Source: Gemmatimonadaceae bacterium (GTDB lineage: Bacteria; Gemmatimonadota; Gemmatimonadetes; Gemmatimonadales; Gemmatimonadaceae). Taken from it: DNA of 12,962 nt. Each line of letters starts with the position of its first letter. Positions within the stretch are counted from its first letter, which is position 1. Under the pieces are notes generated by a model. That model was given only the letters and a program-made list of their open reading frames with translations. It did no database searches and was not told where the DNA came from. The stretch is from NCBI GenBank assembly GCA_025357975.1, contig JANYKY010000358.1, forward strand, positions 1 through 12,962, written 5' to 3'. A program made the translations under genes and the position numbers. This document shows, piece after piece, positions 1 to 6,732 of this stretch.

Positions 1-1
1 G

Positions 2-61
2 GCGCGACGCGCTCCGGACCTGGTTGAGCTCCGCGAACAGTTGATGATGCGCCGGTCTTGA
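2..61 (+). CDS. possible C-terminal tail of an upstream gene (partial)
   Basis: One plus-strand frame is open from the window edge to a TGA at 59-61 and encodes ARRAPDLVELREQLMMRRS. The other two forward frames hit stops earlier, at about 25-27 and 42-44. The tail is charged and helix-like. It lies 29 bp before the tandem-YbjQ start, so the two could share an operon. With 19 residues no family can be named. Reading it as a real gene end is an inference from the open frame and the short spacing only. Confidence 0.35.
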   Translation, partial: ARRAPDLVELREQLMMRRS

Positions 62-90
62 CTGAAATGACTTTTCAATAAGGAGTATCG

Positions 91-933
91 ATGCCGGATT
101 ACGTGCAGGGATCTACCGCCAATCTTCCCAAGGGTGCCGCGGAGCGTCTGCGGGCAATGCGAGGCACGGGCGACCGCCCGGTTTTTTTCACGAGCGACCT
201 TTCTGTTGACGAATTCCTTCTTGTCGAACAGGCAGGCTTCGACTCACTGGGCCTGGTGCTTGGCTCTTCCATCTATCACGTCGGCTTTCAGTGGCAGAAA
301 TGGAGCGTGAGTCAGGAACTTCCTGTGTTGACCGGCGCGATGTACGATGCGCGAGAGCTGGCGATGACGCGCATGGAAGAAGAAGCGGATCTGCTCGGCG
401 CTGACGGCGTGGTTGGTGTTCGCCTCGTGTTCAAGCAGTATGCGATGGATGAAGGAGTTCTCGAGTTTCAGGCGATCGGCACCGCCATTAAGCATCGTGA
501 GCGTGAGGGAAGCTTTCGCACGAGAGATGGTCGTCCGTTCACTTCGGATTTGAGCGGGCAGGATCTCTGGAAGCTGGTACGCGCGGGATATCGTCCTGTA
601 AGTCTGTCGATGGGCGCATGCGTCTATCACATCGCGCACCTCAGCTTTATGCAGGCGTTAAAGCAAGTGGGCCGCAATCAGGAGATGAAGGTCTACACCG
701 AAGCGACATACGCGGCGCGCGAGCTGGCCCTCGAGCGGATGCAGGCTGAGGCTTTGAAGAGTGGAGCGATTGGCGTAGTGGGGGCGCGCGTCGAGGAGTC
801 CAACTGGGGATGGGGCGCGAATGCGATCGAGTTTTTTGCAGTTGGAACCGCGGTAGCACTGTTGGGAGATGCGTCTGAGAAGAAGCCCCTCGATGCCGTT
901 CAGCAGGTCGTCACGTTCGACAGCATTGCGTGA
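91..933 (+). CDS. tandem YbjQ-type (UPF0145, 'heavy-metal-binding') domain protein
   Basis: This 280-aa soluble protein is built from two copies of a YbjQ/UPF0145-like domain. The first copy spans roughly residues 28-135 and the second 148-258. They share TSDLS (34-38 and 151-155), an Y-x-ARELA-x-x-RM helix (85-95 and 207-217), a GVVG strand (106-109 and 228-231) and a closing GTA motif (130-132 and 252-254). Each therefore ends in the glycine-rich strand typical of the family. YbjQ domains form pentamers and are labelled heavy-metal-binding by fold analogy; no biochemical role is established. The N-terminal 27 residues and the tail after 258 lie outside the repeats. I see no signal peptide or membrane segment. 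The ATG has a clear SD, AGGAG at 81-85, with a 5-nt spacer. The VOC gene follows 24 bp downstream, so co-transcription is likely. Family assignment is firm and function unknown. Confidence 0.85.
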   Translation: MPDYVQGSTANLPKGAAERLRAMRGTGDRPVFFTSDLSVDEFLLVEQAGFDSLGLVLGSSIYHVGFQWQKWSVSQELPVLTGAMYDARELAMTRMEEEADLLGADGVVGVRLVFKQYAMDEGVLEFQAIGTAIKHREREGSFRTRDGRPFTSDLSGQDLWKLVRAGYRPVSLSMGACVYHIAHLSFMQALKQVGRNQEMKVYTEATYAARELALERMQAEALKSGAIGVVGARVEESNWGWGANAIEFFAVGTAVALLGDASEKKPLDAVQQVVTFDSIA

Positions 934-957
934 CACCATAAATAGTCCGGAGAAACA

Positions 958-1362
958 ATGAAGCTTTATACGCAGCTGAATTTCGGCGGAAATTGCGAAG
1001 AGGCATTCCGCTTTTACGAAAAGCACCTCGGCGGCAAGATCGCGATGATAATGACGCAGAATGAGGCGCCCGACGCGCCGGCGGACGCGAGCAATGCCGT
1101 GATCCATGCCCGAATGGAAATCGGGGACACGGTGCTGCTGGGCAATGATGTCCCCGGGACAATATTCGAGAAGATGCGCAGCGTTTATCTGTACTTGTCG
1201 CTCGACTCCGCCGAAGAGGCCGAGAGGGTGCATGCGCTGCTCGCAGAGGGCGGCGAAGTATTCATGCCCATGGCGAAAACTTTTTTTGCGAGTCGTTTCA
1301 GCATGCTGCGCGACCGATTTGGTGTGTCGTGGTCAGTCATTCATGAGCTTCTGCGGCCCTGA
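958..1362 (+). CDS. VOC family protein, PhnB-like
   Basis: This is a 134-aa cytoplasmic protein of the vicinal-oxygen-chelate superfamily, PhnB / 3-demethylubiquinone-methyltransferase-like branch. The hallmark N-terminus is present: LNFGGNCEEAFRFYEKHLGG at residues 7-26. A central strand MEIGDTVLLGND (53-64) follows, then YLYLSLDSAEEAERVHALL (77-95), and the closing motif FFASRFSMLRDRFGVSWSV (109-127). The length is usual for the family. Members of this branch bind small ligands or act as lyases or dioxygenases, and the name PhnB does not imply phosphonate metabolism here. The ATG is preceded by GGAG at 949-952 with a 5-nt spacer. It lies 24 bp after the tandem-YbjQ gene and probably shares its transcript. 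The substrate cannot be inferred. Confidence 0.85.
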   Translation: MKLYTQLNFGGNCEEAFRFYEKHLGGKIAMIMTQNEAPDAPADASNAVIHARMEIGDTVLLGNDVPGTIFEKMRSVYLYLSLDSAEEAERVHALLAEGGEVFMPMAKTFFASRFSMLRDRFGVSWSVIHELLRP

Positions 1363-1478
1363 ACGGCCAGCGTATTTTGCGTGCGGTTGAATGGCTGTCT
1401 CACACCAATTTGCACTGTAACTAACGTGCGGCGATTGTGGGTGTGTCGTACCGTGTGCCTTCACCATTCAGCAAACCC

Positions 1479-2810
1479 ATGAACATTACTTTTCGCGCCC
1501 GCGTCTTATGTGGATTTCCGTTTCTGGTAGCTGCAACGCTATCTGCTCAAGCGAAGTCCGGCACCTCAGCAGAGGTTCAGGCTGTATACGCGAGGTCGGA
1601 AGCACTGTATCGCGATCTCCATCAGCATCCGGAGTTATCGTCTCATGAGACTGAAACGGGCGCAAAAATGGCCTCGGAGCTCAAGCAGCTCGGATACGAG
1701 GTCACGACCGGAGTGGGTGGCACCGGTGTTGTGGGAATCCTCAAGAACGGCGCGGGTCCAACGGTGATGCTTCGCACGGAGCTCGACGCTCTTCCCGTCG
1801 CCGAGAACACGGGACTGGCATTCGCAAGCACAGTGCACACGAAGGATGCGGGCGGAGCAGACATTCCGGTCATGCATGCCTGCGGGCATGACCTTCATAT
1901 GGCGGCATGGATTGGAACAGCCCGCATCATGGCAGGGAATCGTGGAGCGTGGAGCGGCACGCTGATGTTGATCGGCCAACCGGCCGAGGAGACCGGGGCA
2001 GGCGCAAAAGCAATGATCGCGGATGGTCTGCTAACGCGGTTTCACAAACCTGATTACGCACTCGCGGTTCATGACGACGCGCGTGGAGTTGCTGGAATCG
2101 TCGGGTTTCATTCGGGACCGATTCTGACGAATGCCGACGCCGTGACGATTCGAATCTTTGGGCGTGGAGGGCACGGAGCGCGCCCGGAAGTTACGATCGA
2201 TCCAATCGTGATCGCCGCGCGAACCGTACTTGCGCTACAAACCATCGTTTCCCGCGAGACGTCGCCGTTCGACCCGGCTGTCGTGACAGTTGGATCGATT
2301 CATGGCGGGACAAAAAACAACATCATTCCTGATGAGGTTGTGCTGTTGCTGACGGTCCGCTCTTTCACCACGCCGGTTCGCCAGCACTTGTTGAGCGCCA
2401 TTTCGCGCATTGTAAAAGCCGAGGCGTTGGCTGCGGGAGCGCCGCGGGAACCGCAAATCGATGTGCTTCAAACTGCAGACGCGCTGGTTAACGATTCAGC
2501 AATGACACGCCGCGTATCGGCCGCCCTGATTCGCGAAATGGGCTCATCCAAAGCCGTGGATACGCCACCCGAAATGGTCAGCGAGGATTTCTCGGAGTAT
2601 GCGCGCTCCGGAGTCCCGACGTTGATGCTGCGCGTTGGCGCAGTGGACCCCGGCAAGTTTGCTGCTGCCGGAAAATCCGCAGTACCGTTGCCGTCTCTCC
2701 ACTCATCGCAGTTTGCGCCAGATCTTGAACCAACGCTCATGTCCGCAATGATCGCCGAAGTCGTCAGCCTGCGAGAGCTGATGCCGGCAGGGCGCGGATC
2801 GAAGCGCTAG
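1479..2810 (+). CDS. exported M20D-family amidohydrolase (N-acyl-amino-acid/hippurate hydrolase type)
   Basis: This metal-dependent amidohydrolase is of the peptidase M20D type, the IAA-amino-acid/hippurate/N-acyl-amino-acid hydrolase group, which cleaves an acyl or aryl amide from an amino acid. Numbered from the ATG at 1479 it has 443 aa. Residues 1-25 look like a signal peptide: Arg6 and Arg8, a hydrophobic core, then LSAQA before Lys26. It is therefore probably periplasmic or secreted. The expected di-metal ligands are visible: Cys135 and His137 in MHACGHD, Glu171 in GQPAEE, His198 in AVHDD and His408 in LHSSQF. The lid/dimerisation domain spans roughly 217-335, with GHGARPE at 231-237 and NNIIPDE at 280-286. 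A frame-compatible GTG at 1437 would add 14 residues before the signal peptide; neither start has a good SD. I prefer 1479 because it places the signal peptide at the N-terminus. The gene converges on the permease 30 bp away. The exact substrate is unknown. Confidence 0.88.
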   Translation: MNITFRARVLCGFPFLVAATLSAQAKSGTSAEVQAVYARSEALYRDLHQHPELSSHETETGAKMASELKQLGYEVTTGVGGTGVVGILKNGAGPTVMLRTELDALPVAENTGLAFASTVHTKDAGGADIPVMHACGHDLHMAAWIGTARIMAGNRGAWSGTLMLIGQPAEETGAGAKAMIADGLLTRFHKPDYALAVHDDARGVAGIVGFHSGPILTNADAVTIRIFGRGGHGARPEVTIDPIVIAARTVLALQTIVSRETSPFDPAVVTVGSIHGGTKNNIIPDEVVLLLTVRSFTTPVRQHLLSAISRIVKAEALAAGAPREPQIDVLQTADALVNDSAMTRRVSAALIREMGSSKAVDTPPEMVSEDFSEYARSGVPTLMLRVGAVDPGKFAAAGKSAVPLPSLHSSQFAPDLEPTLMSAMIAEVVSLRELMPAGRGSKR

Positions 2811-2840
2811 CCATTAGCGCGGCGGTGCCCGAAAGCCGGA

Positions 2841-4250
2841 TCAGACGCTCCGCGGCCGACGGGCACTCAGGAATATCAACGCACCCAGAACATTCGCGCC
2901 GACGATCAACAGCGAGATCTTGAGCGCGAATGAAGCCACGCTTGCGACCTTGATGATTGGAAAAACGGCGAGCACAACGTATCCCAGGGTCATAATAAGA
3001 CCGGAGAACGATGCAATGCGCAGCCACAACGGCGGTCGTGGCTTCAGTCCCCGAAGGCCGAATATCGGAATTGCAAACAGGACCACGTAGGTCAAGGCAT
3101 AGAATGTCCCGCCCGCGTTGAACAACAGCTGGAACGATTCGGCCTGACCAACGCCGATGAGGCTGAGCATCGCAATGACCAGCGAAGTCACGCCGACCAT
3201 CAAAATCGAGTTCACCGGCGTTCGATACGACTCGTGAAGCCGCGTGAACCATACCGGCAGAAGTCTGTCCCAGCCCGCCACCATGGGAAGCCGAGTTATC
3301 CCGGTGAAATTCACACTGGCCTGCGCCACGCGAATACCGAGCGACATTACGATCGCGAGGGTTACAAGCTGGGTGGCGATTCCGAATGGCGCGAAGCCAA
3401 CACGAAGTACCTGCGGCATCGGCCCGATCAAGTCGATGTCATTGGCCGGTATGAATGCGACGACTGTACTCGTGCCGAGAATGAACATGACTGCGATTAC
3501 GGGTGCCGCGATCCATACGGAGCGGGTGATTGATCTCGCTGGAGCTCGAGTTTCTCCGGCAAGAATCGCGACGTACTCGAACCCGCCCAAGGCTCCGAAG
3601 CCCATCTTGGCGAGGATGTTGACGGTATAAAGCGAGAATGGTGGGGCCGCAGAGCGAAGAGGATGGTACCCGTGGAGGTGTCCCGTCAGGACGCTGATAA
3701 TCGGCAATAGCAGCAGCGCGCCAAAGATCAGCAGCATCATGATTCCACCTGCGTTGTGCACCCACTTCCCCACGGACAGTCCAACGATCGAAACAACTAC
3801 GAGCAACGTGAGTATGGCGATCGTCGCAACAACGACAAACCACGTGCTTTTCGTCATCCACGCTGCACTCGGACCCAGCGCATAGGCCAGGTACGTTGCA
3901 CTCTGCAGTCCAATCTCTGAGGTGTTTACGACGACGTACAGCCACAGATTCCACGCGAGGATAAATCCAACGGCCTCGTTGAAGCCGAGCTTTGCCCATT
4001 GATACAAACCGCCCTCGAGAGGCATCAGCCGGTTTAGATAGATCACGACGGCGGCAGACGGCAGGTAGAACAGGGCGATTGCCAGCAGCCACAGTATTAC
4101 GTGCGACGGCCCGAGCTTCCCCGCGACCCCGATCCACGCGAGACCAACAATGAAGAGGATCTGCGTGAGCACGAGGTCGCGAACCCCGAGCTCCTTTCGG
4201 AGTGCGGAGCTGTGGGCTTCGACGCGTGCTTCGGCCTGCGCAATTTCCAT
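2841..4250 (-). CDS. APC-superfamily amino acid permease
   Basis: This 469-aa inner-membrane protein has about 12 hydrophobic segments, as expected for an amino acid-polyamine-organocation secondary transporter. The first helix is at about residues 28-46 (LVLTQILFIVGLAWIG), the second at about 52-71. The family motif in the middle of the protein is clear: GFGALGGFEYVAILAGETRA, followed by PARSI, corresponding to the usual GfE.va.laeEt..P.R sequence. The polar N-terminus (residues 1-25) and basic C-terminus (RRPRS) are probably cytoplasmic. Substrate class cannot be fixed; amino acid or amine uptake is the family default. On the minus strand the ATG at 4250 has no SD but sits 5 nt after a -10-like hexamer, see the promoter entry. 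It is convergent with the exported M20 amidohydrolase and divergent from the DUF2164 operon. Uptake of amino acids freed by the M20 enzyme is plausible but only an inference. Confidence 0.88.
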   Translation of the reverse strand: MEIAQAEARVEAHSSALRKELGVRDLVLTQILFIVGLAWIGVAGKLGPSHVILWLLAIALFYLPSAAVVIYLNRLMPLEGGLYQWAKLGFNEAVGFILAWNLWLYVVVNTSEIGLQSATYLAYALGPSAAWMTKSTWFVVVATIAILTLLVVVSIVGLSVGKWVHNAGGIMMLLIFGALLLLPIISVLTGHLHGYHPLRSAAPPFSLYTVNILAKMGFGALGGFEYVAILAGETRAPARSITRSVWIAAPVIAVMFILGTSTVVAFIPANDIDLIGPMPQVLRVGFAPFGIATQLVTLAIVMSLGIRVAQASVNFTGITRLPMVAGWDRLLPVWFTRLHESYRTPVNSILMVGVTSLVIAMLSLIGVGQAESFQLLFNAGGTFYALTYVVLFAIPIFGLRGLKPRPPLWLRIASFSGLIMTLGYVVLAVFPIIKVASVASFALKISLLIVGANVLGALIFLSARRPRSV

Positions 4251-4255
4251 TCGCC

Positions 4256-4284
4256 AATCTGCGACGCAAGATTGTGAACTTCAA
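4256..4284 (-). promoter_or_regulatory. candidate promoter of the APC permease gene, placing the start site at the ATG
   Basis: On the minus strand TTGAAG (4279-4284) resembles a -35 element. An exact 17-bp spacer separates it from CAGATT (4256-4261), a poor -10 match. The -10 ends 5 nt before the ATG at 4250, so transcription would start at or within the start codon. This agrees with the absence of an SD. The -35 and spacing are good and the -10 is weak, so the call is tentative. Confidence 0.3.
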
Positions 4285-4383
4285 CGTTTTCGACTGGCCT
4301 GGGGCACTATCAGGCGCTCATTCTGCGCGGTACCTGCTGCCGTAAAAGAATTGTGACTTTAAGCTCGCACGCAGGCTCTGGAC

Positions 4384-4389
4384 TAGAAT
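4384..4389 (+). promoter_or_regulatory. candidate -10 element (TAGAAT) of the DUF2164-nitrilase operon
   Basis: TAGAAT differs from the -10 consensus TATAAT at one position. It lies 6 nt upstream of the DUF2164 ATG at 4396, so transcription would begin at about the A of the ATG, predicting a leaderless mRNA. No SD is present between 4375 and 4395, which fits. I find no good -35 at 16-18 bp; TTTAAG at 4358-4363 is 20 bp away. The same hexamer occurs before paaG at 8654. Confidence 0.4.
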
Positions 4390-4395
4390 TAAGAC

Positions 4396-4665
4396 ATGAA
4401 TATTTCGCTCGCCGAGGATGCAACGAAGAAGTCCATTGCATCGATACGGCGTTATTTCAAGGATGAGCTCGATCAGGACATCGGCGACCTGAAAGCTGGG
4501 CTGGTCCTCGAGTTCTTCATCAGGGAAATCGCTCCGTCCGTGTACAACGGTGCGATCTCCGATGCGCAGATTTTTCTTCGTGAGCGAGTCGGCGACCTCG
4601 AAGGAGTGTGCGCAGTGCCGGAGTTTTCATTCTGGGATACGCCGGCAGTGAGGCGCAAACGCTAG
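4396..4665 (+). CDS. DUF2164 family protein
   Basis: This small 89-aa cytoplasmic protein matches the DUF2164 pattern: an N-terminal helix with AIxSIRRYF, here IASIRRYFKDELDQDIGDLK (residues 15-34), then LVLEFFIREIAPSVYNGAI (36-54), and a DAQIFLRERVGDLEG helix (56-70). Members are short helical proteins of unknown function. The last 15-20 residues are variable and basic. It is the first gene of a tight plus-strand run; the nitrilase-family gene starts 23 bp downstream. No SD precedes the ATG, but a -10-like TAGAAT sits just upstream, so it may be translated from a leaderless transcript. Nothing in the sequence shows what it does or why it travels with a nitrilase. Confidence 0.8.
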   Translation: MNISLAEDATKKSIASIRRYFKDELDQDIGDLKAGLVLEFFIREIAPSVYNGAISDAQIFLRERVGDLEGVCAVPEFSFWDTPAVRRKR

Positions 4666-4688
4666 GGCCCGTGGGGCCGGCCCGCACG

Positions 4689-5483
4689 ATGATCGTTGCG
4701 CTGGCATCCCCTCGGATTGCTTCCAGTCTCGAGGATGGATTGGCCAGGATCTTCAGGCTTCAACAAGACGCGTCTTCCCGCGGCGCTGAAATAATTTGTT
4801 TTCCCGAGGCCTATCTCCCGGGTCTGCGCGGTCAGGATTTCGAAGTCTTTGCATTCGACCGGGCCCATCAGGAGCAGGCGTTGCAAAGCGTCGCGCAATC
4901 TGCGCGCGAGCATTCGATTGCCACCATCATCGGAATGGAAAACATTTCGAAGGATGGTCACCAGATCGTCTCGTATGTGATCGATGCTGACGGCACTGTT
5001 CAGGGCTACCAGACAAAGAACCAACTCGATCCGAGCGAAGATCGTTTTTATGTGCCTGGATTTACGCGCCGGATGTTCGAGATAAAGGGCGTGAAATTCG
5101 GGGTGGCCATCTGTCACGAAGGCTGGCGCTATCCCGAGACGGTAAGGTGGGCGGCTGTGCGCGGCGCAAAGATAGTATTCCACCCACAGCATACCGGTTC
5201 GACAAAAAAGGGCGTGCGCCTGACCGTGTGGGGCGCCGCAGATTCGCCCTATTACGAGAAGGCGATGATGATGCGCAGCAGGGAAAACACGATTTATTTT
5301 GCAAGTGTGAACTACGCGCTCGAGTTTCAGGAAGCGGCAACGAGCCTCATCGCGCCTTCGGGCGACTGTCAGGCATATCTTCCGTATGGAGAGGAGGCCG
5401 TACTTGTCGAGTCGATCGACCTGGACGAGGCAACCGGCTTGCTCGCCTCGCGATATGCACCCAACCGCTACGAGGAATCATGA
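4689..5483 (+). CDS. nitrilase-superfamily carbon-nitrogen hydrolase
   Basis: This 264-aa cytoplasmic enzyme of the carbon-nitrogen hydrolase (nitrilase) superfamily shows the complete Glu-Lys-Cys triad: Glu40 in FPEAYLPG, Lys110 in QTKNQLDPSED and Cys142 in VAICHEGWRYPE. Length and triad spacing are typical of the amidase/N-carbamoyl hydrolase branches rather than the longer true nitrilases (330 aa or more). The family hydrolyses non-peptide C-N bonds in amides, N-carbamoyl compounds or nitriles; the substrate is not readable here. The frame stays open upstream to a GTG at 4608, which would overlap DUF2164 by 58 bp. I chose the ATG at 4689 because the conserved first strand (MIVALASPRI) begins there. 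Its SD is weak (TGGGG at about 4672-4676), so coupling to the gene before it is possible. The stop overlaps the next start as ATGA at 5480-5483. Confidence 0.88.
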   Translation: MIVALASPRIASSLEDGLARIFRLQQDASSRGAEIICFPEAYLPGLRGQDFEVFAFDRAHQEQALQSVAQSAREHSIATIIGMENISKDGHQIVSYVIDADGTVQGYQTKNQLDPSEDRFYVPGFTRRMFEIKGVKFGVAICHEGWRYPETVRWAAVRGAKIVFHPQHTGSTKKGVRLTVWGAADSPYYEKAMMMRSRENTIYFASVNYALEFQEAATSLIAPSGDCQAYLPYGEEAVLVESIDLDEATGLLASRYAPNRYEES

Positions 5484-5923
5484 ACACAAACAAGCCTGAG
5501 CCTGGCGCCAGCACCGACTCGCTCATCGGCACCAGCCTGTCGGCATCGTTCACCGTGAAAGATGCGCGGGCGAGCATGGTCTGGTACCGGGACGTTCTGG
5601 GCTTTACCGTTGAAATGCAGGTCGAGAGAGAAGGCGAGCTGCGTGCGGTATCGATGGCCGGCGGCTCCGCCAAAATTCTGCTTAGTCAGGACAATGGCGC
5701 GAAAGGAATCGTTCGCCAAAAAGGGGTGGGAATGTCGGTTCAAATCACCACTGCCCAGAATATCGACGCGATCGCCGCACGCATCAAGGCGGCGGGTGGA
5801 CGTCTCGAAGCTGAGCCTGCGGATACGCCATGGGGATCGAGAGTGTTCAGGCTCCATGATCCTGACGGATTCAAGCTCGTTATATCGTCAGAGCGGCCGG
5901 CCCCTTCCACAACGCAGTCTTGA
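5480..5923 (+). CDS. VOC family protein (glyoxalase/bleomycin-resistance fold)
   Basis: This 147-aa protein has the paired beta-alpha-beta-beta-beta layout of the VOC fold. The first half contains SASFTVKDARASMVWYRDVL (residues 21-40), and the second half VQITTAQNIDAIAARIKAAG (87-106), ending in the DPDGFKLVI motif (127-135). The first 17 residues are polar and probably disordered. Positions that usually hold metal ligands look altered: Ser21, Gln88 and the FKL at 131-133 stand where His or Glu would be expected. It may therefore bind a ligand or drug without metal catalysis. The ATG at 5480 overlaps the nitrilase stop by 4 bp and has GAGGA at 5472-5476, which argues for translational coupling and for this start. 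The frame is open further upstream, but only through nitrilase coding sequence. Confidence 0.85.
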   Translation: MNTNKPEPGASTDSLIGTSLSASFTVKDARASMVWYRDVLGFTVEMQVEREGELRAVSMAGGSAKILLSQDNGAKGIVRQKGVGMSVQITTAQNIDAIAARIKAAGGRLEAEPADTPWGSRVFRLHDPDGFKLVISSERPAPSTTQS

Positions 5924-5926
5924 AGC

Positions 5927-6622
5927 GTGTTCTGGCGCCAGGATGAGGGTCATCGGAGCGGACAAATCGGCTGGCTCCGTGCCGCAGTTCTTGGTGCCAA
6001 CGACGGGCTGATCTCGACCGCCAGTCTTGTTGTCGGAGTAGCTGCATCCGGAACATCGCGCTCGGCGATTCTTGTCGCCGGTGTCGCTGGACTTGTGGCG
6101 GGATCGATGTCGATGGCGGCGGGCGAGTACGTGTCGGTCAGCTCACAGGCAGATACCGAGAATGCTGATCTCGAGCGCGAGCGCCGCGAGCTCTCCTCTG
6201 ATTATTTGTCAGAAAAGGCCGAGTTGGCGGCGATTTACGTTGGTCGAGGGCTGACGCCAGACCTTGCTGAGCAAGTCTCCGAACAGCTCATGGATAAAGA
6301 CGCGCTCGGGGCCCACGCCCGTGACGAGATTGGACTTTCCGAAATAATGACCGCGCGGCCGTTACAGGCGGCGCTGACCTCAGCCGTGACATTCGCTGCT
6401 GGAGCAGTTTTACCTGTGGCTGTCGCCGCGTTTGTACCGCCAGAGCTCGTCAGCCGTGTTGTGATTGCGAGCGCTCTTGGTCTGCTCGCAGTGCTAGGTG
6501 CGCTTGCAGCACGCGTTGGCGGTGCAAATCTCCGGCGAGGCGCGCTCCGCGTGATGTTCTGGGGAGCGCTTGCGATGGCGGTGTCGGCCCTTTCCGGTCA
6601 CCTGTTCGGTGCACGGGTCTGA
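5927..6622 (+). CDS. VIT1/CCC1-family Fe2+/Mn2+ transporter
   Basis: This 231-aa inner-membrane protein belongs to the vacuolar iron transporter (VIT1/CCC1) family, which moves Fe2+ or Mn2+ out of the cytoplasm. The first helix carries GWLRAAVLGANDGLISTASL (residues 15-34), including the conserved Asp25. The second carries AGLVAGSMSMAAGEYVSVSS (54-73), with the family Met and Glu residues. A charged cytosolic helical segment (about 75-140) is rich in Glu and Asp, as in the metal-binding domain of the family. Three more hydrophobic helices follow at about 148-170, 174-196 and 205-228, giving the usual five. Translation appears to begin at GTG 5927, 3 bp after the VOC stop, with almost no room for an SD, so it is probably coupled. 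It is the last gene of the 4396-6622 run. Its link to the hydrolase is unclear. Confidence 0.88.
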   Translation: MFWRQDEGHRSGQIGWLRAAVLGANDGLISTASLVVGVAASGTSRSAILVAGVAGLVAGSMSMAAGEYVSVSSQADTENADLERERRELSSDYLSEKAELAAIYVGRGLTPDLAEQVSEQLMDKDALGAHARDEIGLSEIMTARPLQAALTSAVTFAAGAVLPVAVAAFVPPELVSRVVIASALGLLAVLGALAARVGGANLRRGALRVMFWGALAMAVSALSGHLFGARV

Positions 6623-6641
6623 GCGCGAACCACAAAAGCGA

Positions 6642-6710
6642 TTAACAGCGATGGCCCAGGTGACGATGCACAGATGAGATTAGTCTAATTCGCCTGTGCA
6701 TCGCTGTTAA
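6642..6710. repeat. nested inverted repeat with two overlapping pairings between convergent genes (possible bidirectional terminator)
   Basis: The 3' arm CTGTGCATCGCTGTTAA (6694-6710) is complementary to a 5' arm that is split in two. TTAACAGCGATG (6642-6653) pairs perfectly over 12 bp with 6699-6710, and CGATGCACAG (6664-6673) pairs perfectly over 10 bp with 6694-6703. The shared CGATG appears in both 5' segments, so the two stems compete for 6699-6703. The apex has a further small inverted repeat, ATTAG (6679-6683) with CTAAT (6685-6689). It lies between the VIT gene (+) and a minus-strand gene, a natural terminator place. On the minus strand the hairpin is followed by TCGCTTTT (6640-6633), a short U tract; on the plus strand by no real U tract. 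Confidence 0.6.
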
Positions 6711-6732
6711 AAACTTCCGGCTTTACTCGGAG

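Noticed and set aside
1355..1378. GGCC-6 nt-GGCC hairpin followed by TATTTT after the first VOC gene
   Set aside because: Only four base pairs with no extension and a broken T run. A weak terminator is possible but not supported enough to annotate.
2825..2866. GTGCCCG / CGGGCAC inverted repeat (7 bp) between the convergent M20 and permease genes
   Set aside because: The arms are 28 nt apart, no T run follows on either strand, and the right arm is within permease coding sequence. It may be chance in GC-rich DNA.
3439..4284. 281-codon open frame on the minus strand overlapping the permease
   Set aside because: It lies in another frame of the APC permease gene. Its translation is Arg-rich with no domain or hydrophobic pattern, whereas the permease frame gives clear membrane helices and family motifs.
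4601..4617. AAGGAG followed by GTG 4608 as a start for the nitrilase-family gene
   Set aside because: The spacer between AAGGAG and GTG 4608 is 1 nt, too short for initiation. It would add 27 residues not expected before the conserved first strand and overlap DUF2164.
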